A DNA stretch of 64,000 nt from Thalassospira tepidiphila MCCC 1A03514 (GTDB lineage Bacteria > Pseudomonadota > Alphaproteobacteria > Rhodospirillales > Thalassospiraceae): the NCBI RefSeq assembly GCF_001662875.1, contig NZ_JPVZ01000001.1, forward strand, positions 1 through 64,000, in the 5' to 3' direction. Shown piece after piece: positions 1 to 8,137 of this stretch. The notes under the pieces were generated by a model. That model saw only the letters and a list, made by a program, of their open reading frames with translations, did not search any database and was not told the DNA's origin. A program made the translations under genes and the position numbers. The number at the start of each line of letters is the position of its first letter. Position 1 is the stretch's first letter.

Positions 1-552
1 GTTATAGGCCCCACTCCCAAAACTGTCAAACCCTTTTTTGAGAAAAAACGTCAGAAAAAGACATTTTTGTAAAAAGGGCCAAAACTGGCCGGAACCGGGG
101 GAATTCACCCTTCATCCCGTGGTTGAGAAACCGTGGTTGAACATGGATCAGACCGGTCGACATGCCCGTCATTCCATATAGCCCATTTGCAACATCGGAA
201 GCCGTCGTTTTCCTACACCGAGCACAGGCAGATAACGACACATATATATATGTCATATCGCGCGCTTGATCGGCGGCCCTGTGAACTGGATTTCATTTTG
301 TTTTCGGCTGCCATGTTCTTGCCACTGTGGGCTGGCACATGATCGCCGCCCATCGTGACCAAGGCAGCAGGATTCCCTCAACGGTTCGTAAAGGAAATCG
401 CGCCATTATGTCGGGACGGGTTCCACTTTTACCTGCGGCAATTCGCATTTCACATCGCCAAATCTTTTATGTATAAGGTTCTTGGCGATGTTGCCAACAA
501 GAGCGACGGCCCGGGTGAACTGACAAATGGCTTTTAGGGGAGTTCTGCGGCA
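1..552. other. Non-coding left flank
   Basis: No convincing gene is visible here; short open frames on both strands lack a ribosome binding site and family features. Visible structure: a 10-bp direct repeat CCGTGGTTGA at 117-126 and 131-140, a perfect 14-bp AT palindrome at 240-253, and a promoter-like pair at 449-477 in front of the M23 gene. Confidence 0.5.
449..477 (+). promoter_or_regulatory. Candidate sigma70 promoter of the M23 peptidase gene
   Basis: TTCACA at 449-454 and TATAAG at 472-477 are separated by 17 bases, the usual housekeeping spacing. The pair lies 75 bases before the ATG at 553. Seen by eye only. Confidence 0.4.
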
Positions 553-1860
553 ATGGCCGGAAGAGACTTGGTTTCTATTGCGAGCGTGATGGTAATTCTG
601 GGGGGAACAACCGGATATCTGCTATCTGATCATTATTCGAACGCCTCGGATACTGCCCTGTCTGCCAGCGCTGCAGAGAGCCTCGTTATGGGGGGTGACG
701 CCGACGTCACTGAAACCGCCAGTATCCCCGATCTTGAACCACGCCGCGAAACGGTTGTCCTTGAAAAGGGCTCCAACCTGATGGCAACACTGACCGCCAC
801 GGGCCTTGAGCGGACATCTGCCTATAACGCGATTGAAGCCCTGCGCGATGTTTTTAATCCACGCAAGCTGCGTGCCGGTCAGGAATTCGACCTTGTTTAT
901 GCTGCTGATGCGCAGGACGATATCGAACTTCTGGACCAGATGAGCTTCCAGCCGGACCCGGAAACCATTGTTTCGGTTTCGCGCACCAATGACGGCTATC
1001 AGGCATCCTCGGACAAAATCGAACTGACACCTTCGCGCAATGTTGCGTCGGGCACGATTGAGCAAAGCCTGTTTCTGGCAGCGGAACGCAACGGTGTTCC
1101 GATCCCGGTTCTGATGGAACTGATCGAACTTTATTCTTATGAAGTCGACTTCCAGCGTGACATTCAACCCGGCGACAGTTTTGAGATCATGTATCAGGAA
1201 CTGAAAAACGATGCCGGTGAACGCGTACGCTATGGCGATGTGCTTTATGCCAGCATGACACTGAGCGGTCATGAGGTTCGGCTTTATTCCTATACCGACA
1301 GCAACGGCGAAACCGACTTCTATAACCAGAAGGGCGAATCTTATCGCCGTGCGCTGATGCGCACACCGATCAACGGCGCACGTCTGTCATCGGGTTATGG
1401 CAAACGCAAGCATCCCATCCTTGGCTATACCAAGATGCATAAGGGGATCGACTTCGCAGCCCCGACCGGCACACCGATCTTTGCCGCCGGTAACGGCACG
1501 ATTGCCAAGATTGGCCGCAATGGCGGTTATGGCAATTACATCCAGATCCGCCACAATGATTCCTATGCCACCGCCTATGCCCACATGAACGGCTTTGCCA
1601 AGGGCCTGAAGCAGGGATCACGAGTCAAGCAGGGCGATATCATCGGCTATGTTGGCACAACCGGCCGCTCCACCGGTCCGCACCTGCATTACGAGATCCT
1701 GCAGAACAACGCACAGGTCAACCCGATCCGCGTGAAGATGCCGAGTGGCAAGACGCTTAAGGGTGAAGAGCTTGATCGCTTCCTTGCGGATTCTGATGTG
1801 TTGCGCAAACAGTATGCTGAACTGTCAATCGGCAACCGCAAGATCGCCAGCGCCGAATAA
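553..1860 (+). CDS. M23 family membrane-anchored metallopeptidase
   Basis: Predicted zinc endopeptidase of the LytM/M23 family that cuts peptidoglycan cross-bridges in the periplasm, a cell-wall remodelling role. The 435-residue protein opens with a hydrophobic N-terminal segment (about residues 8-27) that should anchor it in the inner membrane. A middle part resembling the OapA/LysM-like regions of long M23 proteins follows, and then the C-terminal catalytic domain. Zinc ligand motifs are visible: H296-x-x-x-D300 and the H377-L-H379 pair. The start ATG follows AGGGGAG at a normal distance. It is monocistronic, with its own terminator at 1885-1905. The DipM/Csd3-type hydrolases are the closest concept I can give; the exact substrate is not known. 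Confidence 0.9.
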   Translation: MAGRDLVSIASVMVILGGTTGYLLSDHYSNASDTALSASAAESLVMGGDADVTETASIPDLEPRRETVVLEKGSNLMATLTATGLERTSAYNAIEALRDVFNPRKLRAGQEFDLVYAADAQDDIELLDQMSFQPDPETIVSVSRTNDGYQASSDKIELTPSRNVASGTIEQSLFLAAERNGVPIPVLMELIELYSYEVDFQRDIQPGDSFEIMYQELKNDAGERVRYGDVLYASMTLSGHEVRLYSYTDSNGETDFYNQKGESYRRALMRTPINGARLSSGYGKRKHPILGYTKMHKGIDFAAPTGTPIFAAGNGTIAKIGRNGGYGNYIQIRHNDSYATAYAHMNGFAKGLKQGSRVKQGDIIGYVGTTGRSTGPHLHYEILQNNAQVNPIRVKMPSGKTLKGEELDRFLADSDVLRKQYAELSIGNRKIASAE

Positions 1861-1884
1861 GACCCCGATTGGTCCAAAATCAAA

Positions 1885-1909
1885 AACCCGCCCTTGTGGC
1901 GGGTTTTTT
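1885..1909 (+). terminator. Rho-independent terminator of the M23 gene
   Basis: Eight-base stem AACCCGCC at 1885-1892 with GGCGGGTT at 1898-1905, a short loop and a T run. It lies 24 bases after the stop. Confidence 0.85.
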
Positions 1910-2039
1910 GTTTCTGGGACATCAAGACAGATGTCTGCACTGTTGAAGCCTAGGCTCAGCGTTTTAGGTCGGGAGAATGTGGCGATAAAGAAAGCAGATA
2001 GAGGACAGCCATACAGCACGCTTTGGCTTTGGCCCAAGA

Positions 2040-3836
2040 TCAGGCTGCGTCGCGTTCAAACTGCAGCTTGGCCAGACGCCCGTAAAGCGGAGAACTTTCG
2101 AGCAGTTCCTGATGAGTCCCGACTGCTACCAGCTTGCCATCATCAATCACAGCAATCCGGTCTGCATGCAGAACCGTTGCCAAACGATGCGCAATCACGA
2201 GCGTGGTGCGCTCTTTCATGATGGTTTCAAGTGCCTTTTGAACAACCTGTTCACTTTCGGCATCCAACGCGCTGGTGGCTTCATCTAGAAGCAGGATGGC
2301 CGGATTGCGCAGGATCGCGCGCGCAATCGCAATGCGTTGCCGCTGACCGCCCGACAGGCGAACCCCCTTCTCACCCAGGAAGGTATTAAAGCCATCTGGC
2401 AACCGGTCAAGGAACTCGCTGGCATGCGCGGCGTCAGCAGCCGCACGCACATCAGCATCGCTTGCCCCTGGACGGCCATAGCGGATGTTGTCCCATGCAC
2501 TGGCCGCAAAGATCACCGGATCCTGTGCGACAAGACCAATGCGTTCGCGTACTGCGACCGGATCGGCCGTCTTGATATCAACCCCGTCAACCTTGATCAC
2601 ACCACTTGCCGGATCATAGAAGCGCAGCAACAGCTGGAACACGGTGGTCTTGCCTGCCCCCGAAGGGCCAACAAGTGCAACCGTTTCCCCCGGTTTGACC
2701 GAAAGGCTGAGCCCCTCAAGGGCCGAGCGGTCAGGGCGGGCAGGATAATGGAAGGTGACGTTTTCGAAACTGACATGGCCCTGATGGGGTACTGGCAACG
2801 CGACGGGGTTTTCCGGGGCCTTGATTTTGGGTTCCGTCGACAGCAACGCAACAAGGCGTTCCGCCGCGCCAGCCGCTCGTTGCAGATCCCCGATCACTTC
2901 ACTGATGGCGCCAACGGAACCGGCAACCACCACGGCATAGAAGACAAAGGCCGAAAGTTCCCCCGCCGAGATCGTGCCATCAAGCACATCATGACCACCA
3001 ATCCACAGGATGGTGCCGACCGCACCAAACACCATGACGATAACAATCGCGGTCAGAAGTGCGCGGGCAGAAATACGCGCGACCGCTGTTCTGAAGGCCC
3101 CTTCGACATGGCCACTGAAACGTTGGCTTTCGATTTCTTCGTGGGTATAGGCCTGCACCGTGCGCAGCGCATTGAGGGTTTCTTCGGAAAAGGCGCTGAC
3201 GTCGGCAACCCGATCCTGGGACTCTCGCGACAAACGCCGCACGCGTCGGCCGTATCCGACAATCGGAATGACCACCAAAGGAACAACCAGCAAGACAAGG
3301 GCTGTGAGCTTGGGACTGGTGATGGCCAACATCGTCAGGCCACCAACAAACATCAGGGCATTGCGAAGCGCGATCGAGACGCTTGAGCCAATGACGGCCT
3401 GAAGCAATGTGGTGTCGGTCGTCAGACGCGAAAGAACTTCACCGGTTCTTGTGACTTCAAAGAAGGCTGAGTCCAGTCGGATGATATGGCGGTAGACGGC
3501 AGAGCGAATATCGGCAACCACACGTTCCCCGATCCAGGAAACCAGGAAGAAGCGCATATAGCTTGCGCCCGCCAGCAAGAGGGTTACTGCAAACAGAACG
3601 AACAATGCCCGGTCAAGAAGCGAGCCATCACCTTCGGCAAAGCCTTCGTCAACCAGCATGCGCAGGCCATTGCCAAGCGCAAGTACGGTGCCAGATGCTG
3701 TCACCAGTGCGATCAGCGCGCCGAACAGCTGCAAACGGTATTTTGTGACGAACGGGACAATGGCACGGAGCGACGAAAGGTTCCGGCTGGTTTCACGATC
3801 GGTGAGTTTTGCAGAAGAAGTCGGTGTACGCGCCAA
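2040..3836 (-). CDS. ABC exporter, fused permease and ATPase (MsbA-like)
   Basis: Half-transporter of the type I exporter fold, expected to dimerise in the inner membrane and export a lipid, drug or peptide. The N-terminal half (about residues 25-320) is a six-helix ABC membrane domain. The C-terminal half is the ATPase, with Walker A GPSGAGKTT near residue 390, signature LSGGQRQR near 493, Walker B ILLLDEATS near 515 and an H-loop histidine in VIAHRLAT. The start must be the TTG at 3836: a stop lies three codons upstream and no ATG occurs until well inside the membrane domain. It lies 49 bases downstream of cyaY on the same strand and may be cotranscribed. Substrate unknown; lipid A flippase or multidrug export are equally possible. 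Confidence 0.88.
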   Translation of the reverse strand: MARTPTSSAKLTDRETSRNLSSLRAIVPFVTKYRLQLFGALIALVTASGTVLALGNGLRMLVDEGFAEGDGSLLDRALFVLFAVTLLLAGASYMRFFLVSWIGERVVADIRSAVYRHIIRLDSAFFEVTRTGEVLSRLTTDTTLLQAVIGSSVSIALRNALMFVGGLTMLAITSPKLTALVLLVVPLVVIPIVGYGRRVRRLSRESQDRVADVSAFSEETLNALRTVQAYTHEEIESQRFSGHVEGAFRTAVARISARALLTAIVIVMVFGAVGTILWIGGHDVLDGTISAGELSAFVFYAVVVAGSVGAISEVIGDLQRAAGAAERLVALLSTEPKIKAPENPVALPVPHQGHVSFENVTFHYPARPDRSALEGLSLSVKPGETVALVGPSGAGKTTVFQLLLRFYDPASGVIKVDGVDIKTADPVAVRERIGLVAQDPVIFAASAWDNIRYGRPGASDADVRAAADAAHASEFLDRLPDGFNTFLGEKGVRLSGGQRQRIAIARAILRNPAILLLDEATSALDAESEQVVQKALETIMKERTTLVIAHRLATVLHADRIAVIDDGKLVAVGTHQELLESSPLYGRLAKLQFERDAA

Positions 3837-3885
3837 GGCACTTTATTCCGTATGCAGTGGTAACCACGCGGCCGATATAAAGAGA

Positions 3886-4224
3886 TCAGCCAAGATCAAG
3901 CTTGTTCCCGGTTTTGACAGCGAGATCAGCCGAAAGCTGATCATGGAGCGTGGTCGAACCGCGGGTCGAGGTCCAAGTTTCGTTGTCTTCATCAAAGTCA
4001 TAGTGGCTTGCCCCACTGACCGGCGAAGAAAGCCAGACCTGGCGGTTCGGACCATGCTTGTTGATGATGAATTGTTCGCCCGAATCGAGTTCGATGGTCA
4101 GGATGCCGGACTGCAGATCAACATCAAGGTCATCGCCCAAGGCATCATCAATAACATCAGACAGCGTTTCGATGGTTTCGTCTGCAAGCTGATGGAAGCG
4201 GGTTTCCTCAAGGGCCACAGTCAT
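3886..4224 (-). CDS. cyaY: Iron donor protein CyaY (frataxin)
   Basis: Bacterial frataxin, a small acidic protein that binds iron and modulates Fe-S cluster assembly by the cysteine desulfurase machinery. The 112-residue product has the family layout: an acidic first helix with ETIETLSDVIDDALGD, then the beta sheet with the conserved QVWLSSP and a GASHYDFD stretch. Length and acidic helix match E. coli CyaY. It is divergent from rpmE across a 267-base gap and is followed on the same strand by the ABC exporter. Confidence 0.92.
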   Translation of the reverse strand: MTVALEETRFHQLADETIETLSDVIDDALGDDLDVDLQSGILTIELDSGEQFIINKHGPNRQVWLSSPVSGASHYDFDEDNETWTSTRGSTTLHDQLSADLAVKTGNKLDLG

Positions 4225-4433
4225 ATTCTCCGTCTATCATCGGGGTCCAATGCCCCGGCAAGGCGACAATCAATTGTTGGCGCACCATACTATATAAAGA
4301 GGCCTGTGCAAGTATGCATAAGCACGGGTGCGAGAAAAGCTTGAAACATGGGTCAACCACTGTTAAACGACCGCCTGATCGCTACTGCACTCCCCTCATT
4401 TGGCGTTAATCGGATAATTACCGGTTACAGGGG

Positions 4434-4462
4434 TTGCGCGAGCCGATTTTTTACACTATACA
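4434..4462 (+). promoter_or_regulatory. Candidate sigma70 promoter of rpmE
   Basis: TTGCGC at 4434-4439 and TATACA at 4457-4462 with a 17-base spacer, 29 bases before the L31 start codon. Good position and spacing for a strong housekeeping promoter. Confidence 0.6.
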
Positions 4463-4491
4463 CCGCGCTTCAAATTCCGGAGTGATAGGCG

Positions 4492-4716
4492 ATGAAAAAA
4501 GATATCCATCCCGATTACCATGAGATCACCGTTCAGATGACTGACGGCAGCACCTTCACCACGCAGTCGACCTGGGGCAATCCGGGCGATGTGTTGAAGC
4601 TCGACATCGATCCGAAAAGCCACCCGGCTTGGACTGGTGTTCACCGTCTTCTGGACAGCGGCGGGCAGCTTGCTAAGTTCAAAAAGCGCTTCGCTGGTTT
4701 CAATATCGGCAACTAA
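4492..4716 (+). CDS. rpmE: 50S ribosomal protein L31, cysteine-free type
   Basis: Ribosomal protein L31, which helps bridge the large and small subunits near the central protuberance. The 74-residue sequence opens with the family hallmark [12 protein letters not shown] and keeps the TGxHRLxDxGG and FKKRF parts. The CxxC zinc ligands of the zinc-binding form are absent, as is usual in alphaproteobacteria, so it is a constitutive C-minus L31. RBS CCGGAG precedes the ATG. It has its own promoter and terminator. Confidence 0.96.
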   Translation: MKKDIHPDYHEITVQMTDGSTFTTQSTWGNPGDVLKLDIDPKSHPAWTGVHRLLDSGGQLAKFKKRFAGFNIGN

Positions 4717-4749
4717 GCAAGAACACGCTTCTGTGTTCTGTGGGATCAG

Positions 4750-4788
4750 CGCCCGTCGCATCTTCTTGATGCCGCGGGCGTTTTTCTT
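4750..4788 (+). terminator. Rho-independent terminator of rpmE
   Basis: Stem CGCCCG at 4750-4755 with CGGGCG at 4775-4780; the loop itself contains GCATC/GATGC pairing. A T-rich tail runs from 4781. Confidence 0.8.
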
Positions 4789-4971
4789 TGTCTAAACCCT
4801 GAATTTGCATAGCTGCCGACGGTAAAAAGCTGTGGTTGGAACAACTCTTGGCTGTTATTGAGCATATCTGATGGTGATTTCGGCATTTTTTTGCCATAAT
4901 CCCATTCGTTAGGATAAGGCGGCACCGATTCTGCTGCCCTGTTCTGCTTGCACGCATGATCAGGCTCTTAG

Positions 4972-6795
4972 ATGAATCAAGTGACAGCACGTAACCAGGT
5001 TAGCTATGAGGTCTATGTTAAAGACCGTTCAGGCCGGTGGCAGATCCACGGTCACTTTACTGGTGCGCAAAGAAAGCAGGCAGAAGAAGAAGCCAAACAG
5101 ATCGAGCGCGCAAATCACGTGTCAGGCGTGAAAGTCATTCGCGAGATTTACGACCACGCAACCAACAGCTCTGACGAATACGTGATTTACGAAACGCGCG
5201 GTCAGGGCAGACTGGAAAACACCAACCCGCAGGCAAAACCAAGGCGGTCAGCCCCGCCCAAGGCCGATGCGCAGCGTCCTGCCCCCGCCCCAATGATGCC
5301 AAAGGCAGATACATCTGCCGACAAGCCCAACGATGCGGCACCTGCGAGCGAAAAGAAACCCGCAGCTGTTCGCCCAACTGCATCGGTTGCAGAAAGCCAG
5401 ACCCTTATTGGTCTAGGCCTTAAGATGATAGTCGCCTTCTGTGTTGCGATTGCGGTTGGCCTTGCCACCATGTTGCTTGCGGCCAAGGGGCTTGAATTCC
5501 TGCCGGGGATGGGGCTCAAGATCAGTCAGGGTTTTTATGACAAAGCCAACTTCCTGTCCTTCACCGTTGGTTTTTTGGCCAGCGTCGTACCGATGCTGAT
5601 GGCGCTGACCAAAAAGTTCAAGGGACGTGCACGCAGATCTTCGATGGCGTCTTTTCGTTCGACAGGATCGAAAACGGCCCGCACCGGTAATCGCACGGGC
5701 AACACACAGGGATCTGGTTCGGATGTGCGCCGCAAGTCAGCCGCAGAAATGGCGGCCGAAATGGCCCGTGAGGATGGTGACACGGACGTAGAGGTCGCAG
5801 AAGACGCGCAGGACGACACACCGGCAGAGGCCGCACCGGAGCCGATTGACGATACGCCGGAAAAACCATTGGTCGAAACACGCGAAATGCGGGCGACACG
5901 CGAACAGATGCGCGACTTCATCACCGGATCGATCGAAGCCATTCAGCGTAAAGTGACGTCGCTTGATGCCTATCACAAGTTTGGCGTGAACCTTTATGTC
6001 GCCGGGGCCTGTGACGCATGCAGTGAAAAACACGCACTGGATCAAAAAGACGGGCGCGTCATTTTACGGGATTGCATTTCGGCAATGGGCGCGAACAAAA
6101 GCATGGCCGAGACATTCTGCAAGAATGTCGACGACTATATTCTTGAGCCGAAATACAAGGATATGTATGGCGCGGGCCGCCAGTCGATGGACGCCTATAT
6201 CAAAGATGAAAAGAGCATCACGTCATCGGTTGCCAAAGCAATCAATGACTGGAGCGACAAGCCCGCCGCGGGCCCACAAGGTGCCAGTGGCAAAAAGCTT
6301 CATGCCCTGATGTTTACCGACATCGTCAATTCCACAGCCAAGACCCAGGAACTGGGGGATCATGGCGCACAGCAGATGGTGCATATCCATAACCAGATCG
6401 TGCGCACGGCCCTGATCAACAACTATGGCAAGGAAGTCAAACATATGGGCGACGGCATCATGGCCGTGTTCCCGTCCTCGGCGAGTTCGGTAGAAGCCGC
6501 CATTGAAATCCAAAAAAACATGGCATCCCACAATGCCAGCCAGGATCTGAAATTCCAGATCCGTATCGGCATCAATGCCGGTGAAGCCATTGCCGAGGAA
6601 AACGACCTGTTTGGCAGTGTGGTGCAGCTGGCCGCGCGTGTCTGTGCGCAAGCAGGCGGTGACGAAACACTGGTTTCGGAAAACGTCAAGAATACCTATA
6701 GCGGCAGTCGCGCAAGCTTCGTCTCGCAAGGCACACGTCAGATGAAGGGCTTTGCCGACCCGATTGAGGTCTTTCAGGTTCAAGCCCGCAGCTGA
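4972..6795 (+). CDS. Membrane-bound class III adenylate/guanylate cyclase
   Basis: Predicted nucleotide cyclase producing cAMP or cGMP. The 607-residue protein is modular. An N-terminal soluble domain (about 8-85, rich in YEVYV, HGHFTGAQRKQAEEEAK) that I do not recognise comes first, then a low-complexity Ala/Pro/Lys linker. Two membrane segments (about 146-172 and 197-216) follow, then an acidic linker and a cytoplasmic region (about 310-425) with several cysteines including GACDACSEKH. The C-terminal catalytic domain runs from about 443 to 605. Both metal-binding aspartates are present (FTDIVNST and HMGDG), as are the purine-selecting lysine two residues before HMGDG and the catalytic arginine in QLAAR. 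The usual asparagine of the NxxAR motif is glutamine here. Monocistronic; substrate choice cannot be settled by eye. Confidence 0.85.
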   Translation: MNQVTARNQVSYEVYVKDRSGRWQIHGHFTGAQRKQAEEEAKQIERANHVSGVKVIREIYDHATNSSDEYVIYETRGQGRLENTNPQAKPRRSAPPKADAQRPAPAPMMPKADTSADKPNDAAPASEKKPAAVRPTASVAESQTLIGLGLKMIVAFCVAIAVGLATMLLAAKGLEFLPGMGLKISQGFYDKANFLSFTVGFLASVVPMLMALTKKFKGRARRSSMASFRSTGSKTARTGNRTGNTQGSGSDVRRKSAAEMAAEMAREDGDTDVEVAEDAQDDTPAEAAPEPIDDTPEKPLVETREMRATREQMRDFITGSIEAIQRKVTSLDAYHKFGVNLYVAGACDACSEKHALDQKDGRVILRDCISAMGANKSMAETFCKNVDDYILEPKYKDMYGAGRQSMDAYIKDEKSITSSVAKAINDWSDKPAAGPQGASGKKLHALMFTDIVNSTAKTQELGDHGAQQMVHIHNQIVRTALINNYGKEVKHMGDGIMAVFPSSASSVEAAIEIQKNMASHNASQDLKFQIRIGINAGEAIAEENDLFGSVVQLAARVCAQAGGDETLVSENVKNTYSGSRASFVSQGTRQMKGFADPIEVFQVQARS

Positions 6796-6915
6796 GCTTT
6801 GCGGCTCCCCCCCCCTATATCCCTTGATCACCAGAATGCGCTATGCGCCGTTATCAACCAAACGCGCCGCAACCAGTCCTGGGCAAAAGCAATGTTCGGG
6901 TAAGGCTGAGGTCTA

Positions 6916-7362
6916 TTAGCCGTTGCAGCGTGCGGCGACCTGCAATTCCATACGGGCGGTACGCATGTAAAGTGAATGCGCGCGCCCCATCAGGTCGAGA
7001 AGACCGGGCGAGAGAAAGCCATATTCCTCGTGCGGATTGACCGTACAGACCCGAAGATCGACCATCAGATCATCGATATCGACAGCCTCATCCCAGGGGA
7101 TTTCCCCCGCTTCAACAGCACGCACGGCAAGAAGCCACGCCATTGCCCGTATCAATCGCGTGGTCATGCGCATCTCTTCGACGCATTGTGCAACGGCTTC
7201 GCGACTGCCCTGTTTCTTGCTTTGGCCTCGATGGGCGGAAAGGTAATTCCGTGCCTCTATCAGCAGTGTAAAGGCTTCATCGTAGGTACGCGAAAAATGA
7301 ACAACCGAGAAATTGCTTTGATACGACGCCGCCTTTGACGTCGGGGGATGCTCGTGAGTCAT
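6916..7362 (-). CDS. rcdA: RcdA-like protein (DUF1465)
   Basis: Member of the DUF1465 family, which includes Caulobacter RcdA, an adaptor that with CpdR and PopA helps ClpXP degrade the master regulator CtrA at the G1-S transition. The conserved opening SFSRTYDEAFTLL-like stretch, the arginine-rich TTRLIRAMAWLL helix and the final helix with LYMRTARM fit the all-helical family fold. A longer frame begins at a TTG (7413), but the ATG at 7362 gives a normal 148-residue length and avoids the terminator hairpin that overlaps the upstream part. Nearby DUF1192 and trcR genes belong to the same alphaproteobacterial neighbourhood. Function in this organism is inferred from family. Confidence 0.82.
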   Translation of the reverse strand: MTHEHPPTSKAASYQSNFSVVHFSRTYDEAFTLLIEARNYLSAHRGQSKKQGSREAVAQCVEEMRMTTRLIRAMAWLLAVRAVEAGEIPWDEAVDIDDLMVDLRVCTVNPHEEYGFLSPGLLDLMGRAHSLYMRTARMELQVAARCNG

Positions 7363-7411
7363 CCTGAATATATTGGGAAGGTTTTGAGCGGCTTCAAGAC
7401 GGGAATTGCGC

Positions 7412-7443
7412 AAATAGAAAGACCGCCCACTTTCGGGGCGGTC
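7412..7443 (-). terminator. Rho-independent terminator ahead of rcdA
   Basis: Perfect 8-bp stem, GACCGCCC at 7421-7428 with GGGCGGTC at 7436-7443. On the minus strand it is followed by TTTCTATTTG. It lies about 50 bases before the rcdA start, so it either ends a short upstream RNA or attenuates rcdA. Confidence 0.75.
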
Positions 7444-7495
7444 TCACCTCAACCTGCTAAACTTGCCGGACTTTTTTTGGTTTTGTTTTTGTTGT
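7415..7495 (-). ncRNA. Candidate small RNA or attenuated leader upstream of rcdA
   Basis: About 80 bases lie between a sigma70-like promoter (7502-7530) and the terminator at 7412-7443, all on the minus strand. There is no RBS-plus-ORF in between; the first half is unusually A-rich and unpaired, the second half forms the GC-rich terminator. It could instead be the 5' leader of rcdA with an attenuator. No family match is claimed. Confidence 0.4.
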
Positions 7496-7501
7496 GTGCG
7501 A

Positions 7502-7530
7502 ACTTTAGCCAGCGCTTAAGAGGCGGTCAA
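7502..7530 (-). promoter_or_regulatory. Candidate sigma70 promoter reading toward rcdA
   Basis: On the minus strand TTGACC (7525-7530) and TAAAGT (7502-7507) are spaced by exactly 17 bases. The predicted start lies near 7495, some 50 bases before a strong terminator. Confidence 0.5.
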
Positions 7531-7558
7531 GGCTATTCATGGCACAAATGTGACAATA

Positions 7559-7594
7559 CGTATTAACCCGTACCTTTTTGCAGATTAATACGGG
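7559..7594. repeat. Overlapping inverted repeats
   Basis: CGTATTAA at 7559-7566 pairs with TTAATACG at 7585-7592; overlapping it, CCCGTA (7567-7572) can pair with TACGGG (7589-7594). The two pairings exclude each other. The element lies just upstream of the 7502-7530 promoter, so an operator or a switchable RNA structure is possible. Confidence 0.35.
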
Positions 7595-7651
7595 CACGCA
7601 GATGCGCACTGCCTTAATTGGCAGGCCACTAAGTCGCTAAAAATCAATCAC

Positions 7652-7684
7652 AAAGAAAAAGAACCGCCCAAAAAAGGGCGGCTC
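7652..7684 (-). terminator. Rho-independent terminator
   Basis: CCGCCC at 7664-7669 pairs with GGGCGG at 7676-7681, with two more pairs outside one mismatch. The minus-strand tail is TTTTTCTTTG. It would end both the DUF1192 transcript and the short RNA candidate starting near 7744. Confidence 0.75.
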
Positions 7685-7744
7685 AGTTTAACAGGGAGGC
7701 ATCGAAACATCACGTTCGACAAGAGAGCCATCAGATGACCCTCT
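7655..7744 (-). ncRNA. Candidate CtrA-associated small RNA
   Basis: About 90 bases on the minus strand lie between a promoter (7751-7778) that overlaps a perfect CtrA box and the terminator at 7652-7684. There is no credible reading frame. Just before the terminator stem the RNA would carry GCCUCCCUGU (7691-7700), which is complementary to Shine-Dalgarno sequences and resembles, without equalling, the CUCCUCCC loops of known alphaproteobacterial small RNAs. This is inference from promoter, terminator and motif only. Confidence 0.45.
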
Positions 7745-7750
7745 ATTCCA

Positions 7751-7778
7751 CATATAAGACGGCAAGTTTAATTTTCAA
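7751..7778 (-). promoter_or_regulatory. Candidate promoter overlapping a CtrA box
   Basis: Minus-strand TTGAAA (7773-7778) and TATATG (7751-7756) are 16 bases apart. The -35 element sits inside the CtrA box at 7768-7783, the arrangement known for CtrA-activated promoters in Caulobacter. Confidence 0.5.
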
Positions 7779-7783
7779 TTAAC
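7768..7783 (+). promoter_or_regulatory. CtrA binding site (TTAA-N7-TTAAC)
   Basis: TTAATTTTCAATTAAC matches the full Caulobacter CtrA consensus TTAA-N7-TTAAC exactly. It lies between the DUF1192 gene and rcdA, upstream of the small-RNA candidate. I saw no other full box in the intergenic regions I scanned. Confidence 0.55.
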
Positions 7784-7853
7784 CGCAGGTTTAAAAAAAC
7801 CATCCTCACGTCTAGTAATCGAACATGCCGCTCCGAAGCATCCAGATGGGGTT

Positions 7854-8042
7854 TCAGCTCTTGAACAATGCTTCTGCACCCTCGGTCACACCTTTGCGGT
7901 GTTCGAGCGTCTCATCCACATGTTTAATTTCACGCTCCAGCGCGGCGCGATAGTCTTTCAGACTGGTGACCGACATTCCTTCAAGATTGCGCGGCAAGCC
8001 AAATTCACCCGATTTGAGAACAGCAAACTCTTCTTCGTCCAC
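7854..8042 (-). CDS. DUF1192 small protein
   Basis: Conserved alphaproteobacterial protein of unknown role, about 62 residues. The family core is visible as LEGMSVTSLKDYRAALEREIKHVDETLEHR, a short coiled-coil helix, ending in EALFKS. An ATG lies at 8048, but GGAGG abuts it directly. The GTG at 8042 has a proper six-base spacing, so I place the start there. It is divergent from the quinone oxidoreductase gene. Confidence 0.8.
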   Translation of the reverse strand: MDEEEFAVLKSGEFGLPRNLEGMSVTSLKDYRAALEREIKHVDETLEHRKGVTEGAEALFKS

Positions 8043-8137
8043 AATCATCCTCCATTATTCCCTGTCAGGTCAGGGGCATTGAATTTCCTTCATGTCCTAG
8101 ATAGGTATAAAACGCTATTTTCGCCAACGAGGTCCCG

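Noticed and set aside
2337..3386. A 349-codon open frame opposite the ABC exporter
   Set aside because: Shadow frame; the exporter has all ATPase motifs on the other strand.
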